64,000 nt of DNA from an uncultured Niabella sp. (GTDB lineage Bacteria > Bacteroidota > Bacteroidia > Chitinophagales > Chitinophagaceae). A program made the position numbers and the translations under genes. Positions 25,957 to 35,133 of this stretch are shown here, in pieces. Below the pieces are notes generated by a model. It had not been told where the DNA came from. It ran no database searches and was given only the letters and a program-made list of their open reading frames with translations. Location: NCBI GenBank assembly GCA_934486785.1, contig CAKSQK010000009.1, forward strand, positions 1 through 64,000, written 5' to 3'. The first letter of the stretch is position 1. The number at the start of each line of letters is the position of its first letter.

Positions 25957-28215
25957 TTAAATTTCTGTTTCTCCCGTTTCTTTTTTATATGCTTTTATAA
26001 AAATAGCGCCCAGGTTTTTATAAGGCGGAATGTAATCTTCAAAACCTGGCGCCCTGGTGCGGCGCCTGAACTCGCTCCAGAAAGGAATCCAGTCTATATC
26101 TCTGCCTGCCCGCAATCTTTCACTTAGCAGATCAAAGAAAGGCCGGTTGATAGCCGTGCGGCCTATTTGTTTGGATGCGATGATATGCGCATCATTGCAT
26201 TTACGTAAAATAGAATCAATTAATGTAAACCCACCGCATGAACCCATGAAAACGATTTTTGAGCTAGGCGCCATGTATTCAATAGTGGTGGGCGCATAAT
26301 AACTGTGGCCGCGGTGTATGGTAACGGTAGGGTTTAAATTGTTTCGCTTCAGATAAGCGCCCAATGCTCTTTGTGCTTTATCATCCTCACCGGTTGATTC
26401 CGGCAGCGGCCTGTTGGCATAAATGGTAACCGGCTCTCCTTTGGTAGATGTAATAGTGACCCACTGCTTGTTGCTGCGGTCTATCTTCCAGCCACTGCCA
26501 TAAGAATTTAAAAAACCATTAAAAATGCCCATGCCGTCTCTGTCGCCATAAAAATACACCTGTGCAATCACGCGTCCCTGCTCGTTTTTGAGGCGTGAGA
26601 AAGGCACGGAGTATACCGGCAAAATGCCCAGCTCTTTGGTCAGGTCTACCTTATTAGCCGAGTCGGCGCTTAAAAACAGCTTGTATAAAATATTGTAAAT
26701 GGCTGCTCCACGCTGGTTGCGCTCGTTTACATTGCGGTCATAATTGGCCTTAACGTTCTCAAGCATTTGGGCAGCCAGCTCTGGCATGGTTTCGTATATG
26801 CTTGCATAAGAATCAGCTACGTCCACGCCATCTTCCAACCCTTCAGAATTTTCCAGGCGGCTTACAAAAGTTGTCATCAGGTCAACGGCATCCTGGCGTT
26901 CAAAACTGCTTAAAAAATGTTTCAGTGTATTATATGCCGCGGCCTGGCTTAAAAATTTTCTGTAATGGTCATAGCTCAGCTTTTTTAACAGTTCTGCACC
27001 TTTGTTATTAGCCTTACGCATCATTAGCGGGTACACACCGTTAGTGTAACTGCTGGTATAGATCAACCCGTCTGTCATTACAGCTACGTAATACAATTCT
27101 TCAGCCGTAAGCGGTTGAATGCTTCTGAACCGAACAGCATCAGGCAAATCGTGCAAGCCATTTATTTTAGCCACAAAATCATCTTTGGCTTTTTGCTCTA
27201 TTTTCTTTTCAAGAATTTTATGGCCGATGGCTGTATCGCCGGCTGCCGCACGCGCTGCATAGTCCATTTGGGTATTGACGAGCAGGCGAAAATATTTTAC
27301 GGGATCTTTCTTAACAGCGTCAATCTGCTGCAGGGTAATTTTTTCTTTTACCACATTGTCCAGAAACGGGAAATAGAACTGTCCGCTCTTGTCCGGATCG
27401 CGCGCCATTAATACAATGGTTTTAATAAGCGGGTCATCGTCTATTGATTGTATGATCTTGCCCAACTTATTATTGGCCTGCGCGTAATCGTATACATGCT
27501 GCGGGTAGCGGTAAGCGACCACCCTCACAAGGCTGTCGGCAAAAGGCACATCAGGGTACGCGTGCAGGCCTGCAAAAGTTCTTTCAGGAAAGCGGTTGGC
27601 CACTTTTAAGATCAACAGTTTTTTTGCATCATCATACCCCGCGTTTTCTTTAAATATGGGGGGAAGCAATATAGCATTGGCCACGTCGTAAGATAATGGC
27701 TCCAGCACGGGAGCAATGGATTGCCCGTTTTTATCTGCACGGATAATATTCCTGTAACTCTCAATGATCAAAGGTGTTTGCGAAGCGTCTATTTTCTTTG
27801 CTTTCCAGTTTGTACGAATGTATTTTAAAATGTCTGCCAGGCCGGTCAGGTAATGCGCTTTTACTCTCTGGTCTATGATAGAATCGGTTTCAATTTCATA
27901 CTGCAGCCAGTCTACCCTGTTTTGCAATGCATAGCTGGCGGCCGAGTTTATGGAAGCCTCATCGCTTACCTTAAAAAGTGTATCAGCAGCGCCATCGCTT
28001 GCCAGCAGTAACTGCTGTTCTTTATTAATATTTTCATGTACGGTTTTTCTGCCAATGGCCGCAGTGTAATTCGGTACTACATCGGATACAACCTGTACAG
28101 GTTCCGGCTTTTGTTTCTTTTTACGGCGCCTTTGCGCGCTGGCATCCACGCTAAACAAGCTGGTTACAAGAATTAAAAAAAATATTTTCAGGCTGATACT
28201 CAATATTCTGTTCAT
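25957..28215 (-). CDS. large exported protein with a possible caspase-like (clan CD) C-terminal region
   Basis: A 752-residue exported protein (signal about 1-28, ending DASAQ, then a basic RRRKKKQK patch). Most of the length (about 45-560) is helix-rich, without a recognised domain. The last 200 residues hold a beta-strand-turn pattern TVTIHRGHSYY (His634, His637) followed 23 residues later by IVFMGSCGG (Cys660), the His...Cys order of clan CD proteases such as caspases, gingipains and CHAT domains. The H-to-C spacing is shorter than in caspases, so the assignment is tentative. No type IX secretion tail is seen. Confidence 0.75.
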   Translation of the reverse strand: MNRILSISLKIFFLILVTSLFSVDASAQRRRKKKQKPEPVQVVSDVVPNYTAAIGRKTVHENINKEQQLLLASDGAADTLFKVSDEASINSAASYALQNRVDWLQYEIETDSIIDQRVKAHYLTGLADILKYIRTNWKAKKIDASQTPLIIESYRNIIRADKNGQSIAPVLEPLSYDVANAILLPPIFKENAGYDDAKKLLILKVANRFPERTFAGLHAYPDVPFADSLVRVVAYRYPQHVYDYAQANNKLGKIIQSIDDDPLIKTIVLMARDPDKSGQFYFPFLDNVVKEKITLQQIDAVKKDPVKYFRLLVNTQMDYAARAAAGDTAIGHKILEKKIEQKAKDDFVAKINGLHDLPDAVRFRSIQPLTAEELYYVAVMTDGLIYTSSYTNGVYPLMMRKANNKGAELLKKLSYDHYRKFLSQAAAYNTLKHFLSSFERQDAVDLMTTFVSRLENSEGLEDGVDVADSYASIYETMPELAAQMLENVKANYDRNVNERNQRGAAIYNILYKLFLSADSANKVDLTKELGILPVYSVPFSRLKNEQGRVIAQVYFYGDRDGMGIFNGFLNSYGSGWKIDRSNKQWVTITSTKGEPVTIYANRPLPESTGEDDKAQRALGAYLKRNNLNPTVTIHRGHSYYAPTTIEYMAPSSKIVFMGSCGGFTLIDSILRKCNDAHIIASKQIGRTAINRPFFDLLSERLRAGRDIDWIPFWSEFRRRTRAPGFEDYIPPYKNLGAIFIKAYKKETGETEI

Positions 28216-28363
28216 ATTGGAAAAGTTATACAGGTATTGTTTACGGACTTTTAATTTTTTATACAGATATTTTCACAGTATTGCATTGCAATAATCAAGC
28301 CGCTGTGCGGTTGGTCGCAGCAGCAATGTAATAAATAACCGTATGATCAGGTAGCTTTTTTTG

Positions 28364-29599
28364 TTAAAAACGCTGCCTTCGTTTTAATTGCCCGCTACGC
28401 CTTAAAAATGACCATGCCAGCAAGGCGCTTGTAAACATTAAAATAGCGCCTAAAAGAAAAGGCGCCCCGGGCAGGTAAAAGGGCTTTTGATGGTTCACGG
28501 CATAATAAAATAAATTGGTCATGATATAAGGCCCGATAATAGAAGTAGCGCTCATCAGGCTGGTGAGGCCGCCCTGTAGCTGGCCCTGCTCATTCGCCGG
28601 CACATTTTCGGTGATCATACTTTGCAGTGCCGGCCCTGCAAGGCCACCCAGGCAGTAAGGCACCAGAAAAACGTACATCATCCAGCCCTGGTTGGCAAAA
28701 GCAAATAAAGCAAGTCCAACCCCGTAAAAGATCAAGCCCAGGTATGCGCTTCTGGCATTGCCAAGCACGGGGTTTATAATTCTTATCAATCCTCCCTGAA
28801 CAATACCTACCAGCACACCTATCAAAGCCAGCGATATGCCTACTTCTTTTTCTGTCCAGCCAAACTTATACATAGTAAAATAGTTCCAGTTAGACTGCAC
28901 CGCGTGCGCGGCAAGGTACATAAATACAAACGCTATCACCAGGCCGCTGATGGCCGGGTATTTTTTAAAATGTAAAATAGAACCCACCGGGTTTGCTTTT
29001 TTCCACTCCAGCCGGCGGCGGTTTTCTGGTTTTAATGATTCGGGCAATACAAAATACCCGTACAAAAAATTGAAAAAGCATAAAACGGCTGCCGCGTAAA
29101 ACGGTGCACGCAAACCCCAAACAGAAAGCAGGCCACCCAGTGCCGGGCCAATTATAAACCCCAGGCCAAATGCAGCGCCGATTAATCCAAAATTCTTAGC
29201 TCTTGTATCTGGCGTGCTAATGTCTACAATATAGGCCGTGGCTGCAGTAAAGCTTGCACCCGTTATGCCTGCCAGTATTCGGCCCACCATTAACCAGGTG
29301 TAATTATGCGCTAAAGCCAAAATGATATAATCAATACAAAATACCAGCAGCGATATTAAGATTACCGGCCTGCGGCCATATCTGTCACTCAGGTTGCCCA
29401 TTAATGGTGAAAAGAGCAATTGCATAACGGCAAATATGGAAATAAGGTAACCACCCCATTTGCTGCTTTCTTCAATAGAAATATTTTTTACCTCTGCAAT
29501 CAGCGATGGCATTACCGGTATAATAAGCCCCCATCCGATCACATCAATCGTCATGGTTATGAAAATAAACCCTATTGCTGCCTGTTTGGATGTTTTCAT
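28364..29599 (-). CDS. MFS transporter, TetA-like
   Basis: A 411-residue 12-helix major facilitator of the drug:H+ antiporter type. Motif A is GNLSDRYGRRPVIL (about 67-80), a TetA-style start is DVIGWGLIIPVMP, and motif C-like GFIIGPALGGLLSVWG follows near 145. The sequence resembles TCR/Tet family exporters, but no tetR-type regulator is adjacent and the substrate cannot be read from sequence. Confidence 0.9.
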   Translation of the reverse strand: MKTSKQAAIGFIFITMTIDVIGWGLIIPVMPSLIAEVKNISIEESSKWGGYLISIFAVMQLLFSPLMGNLSDRYGRRPVILISLLVFCIDYIILALAHNYTWLMVGRILAGITGASFTAATAYIVDISTPDTRAKNFGLIGAAFGLGFIIGPALGGLLSVWGLRAPFYAAAVLCFFNFLYGYFVLPESLKPENRRRLEWKKANPVGSILHFKKYPAISGLVIAFVFMYLAAHAVQSNWNYFTMYKFGWTEKEVGISLALIGVLVGIVQGGLIRIINPVLGNARSAYLGLIFYGVGLALFAFANQGWMMYVFLVPYCLGGLAGPALQSMITENVPANEQGQLQGGLTSLMSATSIIGPYIMTNLFYYAVNHQKPFYLPGAPFLLGAILMFTSALLAWSFLRRSGQLKRRQRF

Positions 29600-29667
29600 T
29601 TGATTTTTGAAGACTGCAAAGATGGAGTTTTTACGCTTTCAGCTAAATGATTTTTTGGTCAATTATA

Positions 29668-29696
29668 AATAAAAAAGCGTGGCCGTGGCCACGCTT
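29668..29696 (-). terminator. intrinsic terminator after the OmpA-like gene
   Basis: A perfect stem, AAGCGTGGC (29675-29683) with GCCACGCTT (29688-29696), 4-nt loop, followed on the minus strand by a run of T. It sits 20 bp beyond the OmpA-family stop. Confidence 0.85.
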
Positions 29697-29716
29697 ACAC
29701 ATCCTTTATATAAAAA

Positions 29717-30220
29717 TTAATAATAGATCAGGAATTCAACACGCCTGTTTTGCTGCCTTCCATCGGCCGTTTCGTTGGTGGCTACAGGGTTTGCATCTGC
29801 AAAACCATTGGTCAGCATTCTGCGGCCTTTTACACCTCTGCCCTCGAGGTAAGATTTTACACTGTTGGCTCTGTCGAGCGACAACTTATCATTGATTGCT
29901 TTGGTGCCGGTATTGTCAGTATAACCATTCAGGTCTACTGATGTGCGGGGATATTTGTTTAAAACATCGGCTAGTGCATCAAGGTTGCCGGCACTTGTAT
30001 TGTTAATTTCTGCAGAACCAACTGTAAAGTAAACGAGTTCGCCTAAAATGATCTTTACCCGTCCATCCAAGTAGGAAACATCAGTACCTGGAAGTCTGTT
30101 TTTCAGTTCGTTGAGAATGGCATTGAGGTCATCATCTTTTTGCTTTTGCGTCATTGTAGATTTACAAGACATGATGCCGAGAGAAAGTGCGGCCACCACG
30201 ATAAATAATAACTTCTTCAT
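29717..30220 (-). CDS. OmpA-family lipoprotein
   Basis: A 167-residue lipoprotein: signal MKKLLFIVVAALSLGIMSC with Cys19, a short helical linker, then a peptidoglycan-binding OmpA C-terminal domain (about 60-167). Binding motif NGYTDNTGTKAINDKLSLDR (about 100-119) and the ending GRQQNRRVEFLIYY are typical. It anchors the outer membrane to peptidoglycan. The start at 30220 is chosen at the signal peptide; the upstream open frame overlaps the next gene. A near-consensus -7 (CATATTTG) lies at 30240-30247. Confidence 0.92.
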   Translation of the reverse strand: MKKLLFIVVAALSLGIMSCKSTMTQKQKDDDLNAILNELKNRLPGTDVSYLDGRVKIILGELVYFTVGSAEINNTSAGNLDALADVLNKYPRTSVDLNGYTDNTGTKAINDKLSLDRANSVKSYLEGRGVKGRRMLTNGFADANPVATNETADGRQQNRRVEFLIYY

Positions 30221-30266
30221 ATAATATTTTTTAGGGTTACAAATATGCATGAAGATTTTACAATTA

Positions 30267-30755
30267 TTATACCACATCTTCAAAAACGCCTGTCTCGGTG
30301 TTTTTGCGCACATGGCCCGCTTTAAAATGCCTCCCGTTCATTACTACATATACGCCTTTGGGCAGCGCCTGCACAAAGGCAATAGCGCTACCCAGGTTAA
30401 ACAACCCGTCGGAGCTGCCGAATTTAATCGGTATCATGGCGCCGGTAAGTACAATAGTTTTATTTTGAATTCTTTGCGCGAGCATTTCCGCGGTTTTAGC
30501 CATGGTATCGGTGCCGTGTGTAATCACGATCATATTCTCCTCAGCCTGACTGCACTGGTACGCGATCAACTCCCGGTCTTCATCTGTCATTTCCAGGCTG
30601 TCAACCATCATTAAGGTGCGAATGGCTACGGGAACAGTGTTTCGGCCCATCTCAAGCAGATCTGGCAGGTGGGTATCTTTAAAATAGAGTTGGCCGTTAA
30701 GCATATTATACTCCTTATCAAAGGTGCCGCCTGTAATGAAGATCCTGATTGCCAT
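30267..30755 (-). CDS. single-domain asparaginase-like protein
   Basis: A 162-residue protein matching only the N-terminal domain of L-asparaginases, which are usually over 320 aa with a second domain. It keeps the nucleophile-type loop ITGGTFDKEY (Thr11) and the second catalytic segment THGTDTM (Thr82, Asp83), then TIVLTGAMIP and VVMNGRHF. Short stand-alone asparaginase-domain proteins are known in Bacteroidota and gamma-proteobacteria. Both catalytic Thr are present, so an active oligomer is possible, but the activity is unproven. Confidence 0.87.
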   Translation of the reverse strand: MAIRIFITGGTFDKEYNMLNGQLYFKDTHLPDLLEMGRNTVPVAIRTLMMVDSLEMTDEDRELIAYQCSQAEENMIVITHGTDTMAKTAEMLAQRIQNKTIVLTGAMIPIKFGSSDGLFNLGSAIAFVQALPKGVYVVMNGRHFKAGHVRKNTETGVFEDVV

Positions 30756-30785
30756 GCAGCAAAGCTATCAAGTTTTAATAAACAT

Positions 30786-31607
30786 CTAATCCAAAAATAG
30801 GTCTGGATATAATTTAATACCCGGAGTAACGGCATACTTGCTCAAATCTGTAATCCCTTCCCGGGCCAGCACTTCTTCATCAATAAAACAATTGCCGGTA
30901 CAATCCGCGGGGTGGTTTTTTAAAATGTAATACGCCGAATCCGCAATTATTTCTACGGTGCGGCTCATTTTAGCAAGTGCTTCGCCACCAAGTATGTTGC
31001 GTACTGAAGCCGTGTCTATAGTGGTTTTAGGCCATAAAGCGTTGGAAGCTATGGGTATAGATTTGAATTCTTCGGCCCATGCCAGAGCCATCATACTCAT
31101 ATTGTATTTGGAAAGCGTGTAAGCAATGTGGCTTGCCAGCCATTTTTTATCAAGATTAACGGGAGGCGAAAGCGTGAGAATATGCGCGTGTTGGGATTGC
31201 TTCATATAGGGCACACAGGCCTGAACCACGGCAAAAGTGCCCCGAACATTAATATCGTGCATCAGGTCAAAGCGTTTCATTTCGGTAGCCTCGGTTGCCG
31301 TAAGTGCAATGGCCGATGCATTGTTTACTACCATATCAATACCGCCAAAAGCAGCCACTGCTTTTTCTACCGCGCTCTTTACCTGGTCTTCAAACCTTAT
31401 ATCGCACTGCACTGCCAGCGCTTTACCACCTGCTGCTTCTATTTCTTCCGCGGCAGTAAAAATGGTGCCTTCCAGCTTTGGGTGTTTGGTAACTGATTTG
31501 GCCGCAACAACGATGTTAGCACCTTCCCTGGCCAGCCTGAGCGCAATAGCTTTGCCTATACCGCGGCTGGCGCCGGTTATAAATACGGTTTTATTATTGA
31601 ATGTCAT
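30786..31607 (-). CDS. SDR-family oxidoreductase, HSDL2-like
   Basis: A 273-residue short-chain dehydrogenase/reductase. The cofactor loop is GASRGIGKAIA (about 11-21), followed by NNASAI, and the catalytic YTLSKYNMSM (YxxxK). The spacing and the motif PPVNLDKKWLASHIAY resemble hydroxysteroid-dehydrogenase-like protein 2, which is thought to act in lipid metabolism. NADP preference is suggested by the basic Arg after the first Gly loop. Substrate unknown. Confidence 0.9.
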   Translation of the reverse strand: MTFNNKTVFITGASRGIGKAIALRLAREGANIVVAAKSVTKHPKLEGTIFTAAEEIEAAGGKALAVQCDIRFEDQVKSAVEKAVAAFGGIDMVVNNASAIALTATEATEMKRFDLMHDINVRGTFAVVQACVPYMKQSQHAHILTLSPPVNLDKKWLASHIAYTLSKYNMSMMALAWAEEFKSIPIASNALWPKTTIDTASVRNILGGEALAKMSRTVEIIADSAYYILKNHPADCTGNCFIDEEVLAREGITDLSKYAVTPGIKLYPDLFLD

Positions 31608-31669
31608 ACAGAACAGATGGTTTAGTTATCACAATATAACATTTCCTGTTCAATACCAGCAGGGAAATA

Positions 31670-32254
31670 TCAGCGTGGCAAATCGCCTTCCTTGGTGGGC
31701 ACAACTCCTTTTACGGTGATGAATTTGATGTTTTTCAGATCCTGGGTGGCTTCAAGGCCGTTAAGGCCGTCAATTTTTTGACCCGGTGATCGCTGGCGCG
31801 CAGGTTTATCGGTATAAAACAATTCCTTGTTCTGGTCCCACCAAAGGTCATGGCAGTAAAGGGTGTCTCCACGGGTGCTGATGATCCTGATACTGTCACG
31901 CAGGTAAACCTTATTGAGGTTTTCGTAATATTTGCCGTACCTGGCATCCAGCCGGGTATCTACAATGTTCATGTCATTGTAAAAATCTACGTGAAGGGTT
32001 TTGGGAAATTCTGTATAGCTGGTATCGGCAGTTACCCTTAACATTAATGGCGCGGTAAGCCTGGCTTTGGTTTTTCCATTCTGGCTTAAAAAACTTTCAA
32101 TGCCCGTGGCCTGGTCAACCATTGACAATTTGTTGTTGAGCCTGTCTATTTCTTCCTGTGTATTTTCGCAGGAGGTGAAAATCGCAACAAGGGCGATCAG
32201 CAAATATGTATAAAATGATTTCAAAAAAAATGCCTGCGGTTTAAGCAAAACCAT
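31670..32254 (-). CDS. lptC: LPS export ABC transporter periplasmic protein LptC
   Basis: LptC passes lipopolysaccharide from LptBFG to the LptA bridge. The 194 residues begin with a lipobox-type signal (IFTSC) and then show the LptC-type beta-jellyroll pattern: GKTKARLTAPLML, FPKTLHVDFYND, TRLDARYGKYYENLNKVYLRDSI and TLYCHDLWWDQNKELFYT. A lipid anchor in place of the usual transmembrane helix is common in Bacteroidota. It lies 14 bp after an outer-membrane protein gene. Confidence 0.87.
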   Translation of the reverse strand: MVLLKPQAFFLKSFYTYLLIALVAIFTSCENTQEEIDRLNNKLSMVDQATGIESFLSQNGKTKARLTAPLMLRVTADTSYTEFPKTLHVDFYNDMNIVDTRLDARYGKYYENLNKVYLRDSIRIISTRGDTLYCHDLWWDQNKELFYTDKPARQRSPGQKIDGLNGLEATQDLKNIKFITVKGVVPTKEGDLPR

Positions 32255-32268
32255 TGCCTGAAGATGTG

Positions 32269-33699
32269 TTAATCAACATACCTTCTTTTAATAAACCAAA
32301 GATCGCTGAGGGAGAAACCAGCCGATACGCGGAAGAGGTTTTCCTGCAAAATATTATCATTATTGCCGCGCTTTACATATTCAAATCCCAGGTTCAGCAC
32401 ACTTTGCTGAAACCTGGCCATGGCGCCGTTGTAATTGATGAGCGGTAAGCCCACACCAAAGCTGATGCCGTAAGTGGGCATGGCTGTATTGTTCAGGTAC
32501 ACATAATCCGGGCCTGTAAAAAACCCAGCCCTGTAAGATACCAGGCTAAAGTAATTGTTCTTCTTGACAGGATTTAGTTCGGTACCCACTTTCAACATCC
32601 AGTTGGAGCGCAGGTCTGGATCGGCCTGGCCGTTGCTGCGATAGTTATCCCAGGCGGTGTGCGTAAAATCTACACCAAAAAGCCATCCTGATTCACTGGT
32701 GGGGTTGAGCTGCGGTTTATGTATGATGAAACCACCGGTAACACTGGCAGGGTAATCAAACGATCCTTTAATGTCCTTAACATCAGAAACGCTGTCCCTT
32801 CTTACGTATCCCTGGTTTTCATCATATATATAGGTTTCATGAATGATGTCGGAAGAGGTGCTGATATTCCGGTTCAGGTTGCCGTAGCCGCCTATTCCCA
32901 AGTAAATCTTATCACTCATTTTTAGCTGCAGCTGGGCGCCTGCATCAAAATACAGGCCGCCAAGCCCGGTTTTGGTTTGCTTATTGCCCGCGGCATAAAT
33001 GGCCGTAGCATCCGGACTTATTAGCGTTAAGCGTGTACTGTAATCTTTTTTACCAAACATATAACCACCGGTTGCACCCAGGCTTAAAAATCCGGATTCG
33101 CCCACCCTAAATTTTACACCGGTACCCAGGCTTGCCAAGTAAAGGCCGCCCTGGCCTTCGGAAAGAATACGGCCCGAATCAATGGGTAAATTGGTGCGGT
33201 GATCCATAATATTGCCCCAGCGCTCCATTTTATAATTGATGCGGTGCACGGGGCGCAGGCCAAATGCCATCCCCCAGTTCTTACGCAGGGGCATGCCCAC
33301 CATTACGTGGCTAAAAACCACGTCTGAAGCGGGAAAGCGTTTTTGGGCTTCCTTATCAATAAGTGTGCGCACCTGGCCGTCAACACCAATATTCAATACG
33401 CCGCGGCCATTGGCCAGCTTGCGCGAGTTAGGCTCCTGCTGTGCCTGAAAAAATGAATAAGATGCGGGGTTATTGAAATTGATATTATAATAATCATTGT
33501 AAGCGGCCGAAATCCCGCCCATTGCCCTGTTGGCCGCGTTGGTATTGGGAAATTTATCGCCCAGGCCATATCTTGAGTAGGGAGAATTGTCCTGTGTATA
33601 AGCAGCACCATAAATACCTGAAAATAGTAAGACGGCAAGAACACGGCTTACCGGGTATAGGTTTGATTTTCTAAGCGTTGTTAACTTCACTGATCGCAT
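32269..33699 (-). CDS. outer-membrane beta-barrel protein of unknown function
   Basis: A 476-residue exported protein. A signal peptide (about 18-36) is followed by DNSPYSRYGLGDKFPNTN and GGISAAYNDYYNINFNNPASYSF, a start typical of a Bacteroidota outer-membrane family distantly like FadL porins. Alternating hydrophobic strands and many Gly/Tyr turns run to the end, with DLWFIKRRYVD last. It overlaps the coaX 3' end by 29 bp and precedes lptC. Role unknown; an envelope job is suggested by the lptC neighbour. Confidence 0.85.
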   Translation of the reverse strand: MRSVKLTTLRKSNLYPVSRVLAVLLFSGIYGAAYTQDNSPYSRYGLGDKFPNTNAANRAMGGISAAYNDYYNINFNNPASYSFFQAQQEPNSRKLANGRGVLNIGVDGQVRTLIDKEAQKRFPASDVVFSHVMVGMPLRKNWGMAFGLRPVHRINYKMERWGNIMDHRTNLPIDSGRILSEGQGGLYLASLGTGVKFRVGESGFLSLGATGGYMFGKKDYSTRLTLISPDATAIYAAGNKQTKTGLGGLYFDAGAQLQLKMSDKIYLGIGGYGNLNRNISTSSDIIHETYIYDENQGYVRRDSVSDVKDIKGSFDYPASVTGGFIIHKPQLNPTSESGWLFGVDFTHTAWDNYRSNGQADPDLRSNWMLKVGTELNPVKKNNYFSLVSYRAGFFTGPDYVYLNNTAMPTYGISFGVGLPLINYNGAMARFQQSVLNLGFEYVKRGNNDNILQENLFRVSAGFSLSDLWFIKRRYVD

Positions 33700-34399
33700 A
33701 AAGACCTTTAAAAATTAAATCGGGGTCGGCAAATATCCTGCTTTTCATGTGTGATGCCAAATGTTGAAGGTCACCGCCGGTTAATACCACGTTAAAGTTG
33801 TCAAATTTAGCGTTATATTCTGCAATAAAACCATCCAGCTCATAGGCCATTCCCAATATAACGCCTGTAAGTATGTTGGTTTCAGTGTCATACGCGATCA
33901 GCGACACATCAGCCTTTGGCTTTATCAAAGGCAGTTTGGCCGTATAATATTGAAGGGATTTCAGCCGCATTTCAAGCCCCGGTGAAATGGAACCGCCAAC
34001 AAGCTCCCTGTATTTATTTACAAAATTGAGCGTGATGCAGGTGCCCAGCCCAATCAAAAGCAGGTTTTTATTAGGGTAGAAATGTACACCGCCTGCCGCA
34101 AGCGCCAGCCTGTCGGCGCCAATGGTTTCTGGCTTGCCAACAGGAGTGGTTATGGGCAGTTTTGACTGATGGTTTAACAGGTGAAAGCGCGCATTTTTAC
34201 GCAACACCTCTTCAATTTCTATATTGTGTTCTATAACAGATGAAAGAATAGCCTTGTGTGGCTTATAAGTGTGCACCAAAGATTGAATGGTAGATGTGGC
34301 ATCATCTTCCAGCACCAGGGTTTTTACAATTTCGCTGTTTTGAAATACAGCGGCTTTTTTCCGCGTATTTCCAAAATCAAAACAAAGAGTAACTGCCAT
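33671..34399 (-). CDS. coaX: type III pantothenate kinase
   Basis: CoaX phosphorylates pantothenate in CoA synthesis. The 242 residues keep the phosphate-1 loop DFGNTRKK (8-15) and GADR (94-97) with its catalytic Asp, then GGSISPGLEMR and TAKLPLI. The usual phosphate-2 motif DxGTxxTxD reads GLGTCITLN here, so both of its acidic residues are replaced. The start at 34399 is at the beginning of homology; the frame is open to 34444. Activity is therefore likely but not certain. It overlaps the outer-membrane protein gene. Confidence 0.9.
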   Translation of the reverse strand: MAVTLCFDFGNTRKKAAVFQNSEIVKTLVLEDDATSTIQSLVHTYKPHKAILSSVIEHNIEIEEVLRKNARFHLLNHQSKLPITTPVGKPETIGADRLALAAGGVHFYPNKNLLLIGLGTCITLNFVNKYRELVGGSISPGLEMRLKSLQYYTAKLPLIKPKADVSLIAYDTETNILTGVILGMAYELDGFIAEYNAKFDNFNVVLTGGDLQHLASHMKSRIFADPDLIFKGLYAISEVNNA

Positions 34400-34467
34400 G
34401 CCGTGAAAGTACGTGAATTTTGGTACGTGATAGGTGTTAGCCAAAAATTTTTAGTACCGGCTGCCGT

Positions 34468-35121
34468 TTAAAAAGTAAACGGCAGTTTGGCCAAAACCTC
34501 TCCCCATGCCATAAGCAGGTTGGCGCCGGTTTCGGATTTTTCAAACACCATGGTAAAATATTCAAGCGTTGGATTGCCGCGGGTAACGGGCACCTGCGCC
34601 CGTACCACATCTTTTTCAGGGTCATACTTCAGGCCCCACACATCGGTAACGGAGTTGACGGCAATCGTCCACTCGTTTTCCTGCGGGATGCAGTAAAGGG
34701 AATACCGGCCCGGAGCCAGGGAAGCGTTGTTTACTTTAACCGGCCGGAATACATGAAGCTCGGTGGCTTCATTGGCACCCAGCCGCCAGGGTTCGCCATA
34801 TTTTAATACCTCGTGAAATAGTTCCCGGCCCTGCAGGTGCGGCCGGCTGTACACCACGCGCAGAACCGGGTTTCCCAGGGCAGGGTTGGCCATTTTCTTT
34901 TGCGGGTAGTTGGGCGGGTAATAGCTCATATCCATGGGCGATATGTCTACATCTGCGTAAGTGTTTTGCCTTTCAGCGGGTGTAAGCGCCCTTTTATTGT
35001 TGATAATGATCGGTGTATCTGCCGCGGGCTGCGGAGCCTGCTTTTCGTTTCCGGTACAGGCTGCCAAAAATATTGTTGGTAATAGAAAATAAAAAAATAA
35101 TGTTCGTATACAGGGTATCAT
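34468..35121 (-). CDS. DUF2911 lipoprotein
   Basis: A 217-residue lipoprotein (lipobox LAAC, Cys22) of the Bacteroidota family DUF2911. It carries the family block RVVYSRPHLQGRELF, WRLGANEATEL, PGRYSLYCIPQENEWTIAVN and KSETGANLLMAWG. Function is unknown. It is the second of two adjacent paralogues, 12 bp after the other, and differs from it mainly in the longer N-terminal part and the lipid anchor. Confidence 0.88.
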   Translation of the reverse strand: MIPCIRTLFFYFLLPTIFLAACTGNEKQAPQPAADTPIIINNKRALTPAERQNTYADVDISPMDMSYYPPNYPQKKMANPALGNPVLRVVYSRPHLQGRELFHEVLKYGEPWRLGANEATELHVFRPVKVNNASLAPGRYSLYCIPQENEWTIAVNSVTDVWGLKYDPEKDVVRAQVPVTRGNPTLEYFTMVFEKSETGANLLMAWGEVLAKLPFTF

Positions 35122-35133
35122 TGTGCGCGGCTG

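Noticed and set aside
30792..30799. TATTTTTG on the minus strand within the end of the SDR gene as an asparaginase promoter
   Set aside because: It lies in coding sequence and AT-rich -7 matches occur by chance; another match (30760-30767) is closer to the gene, so neither is listed.
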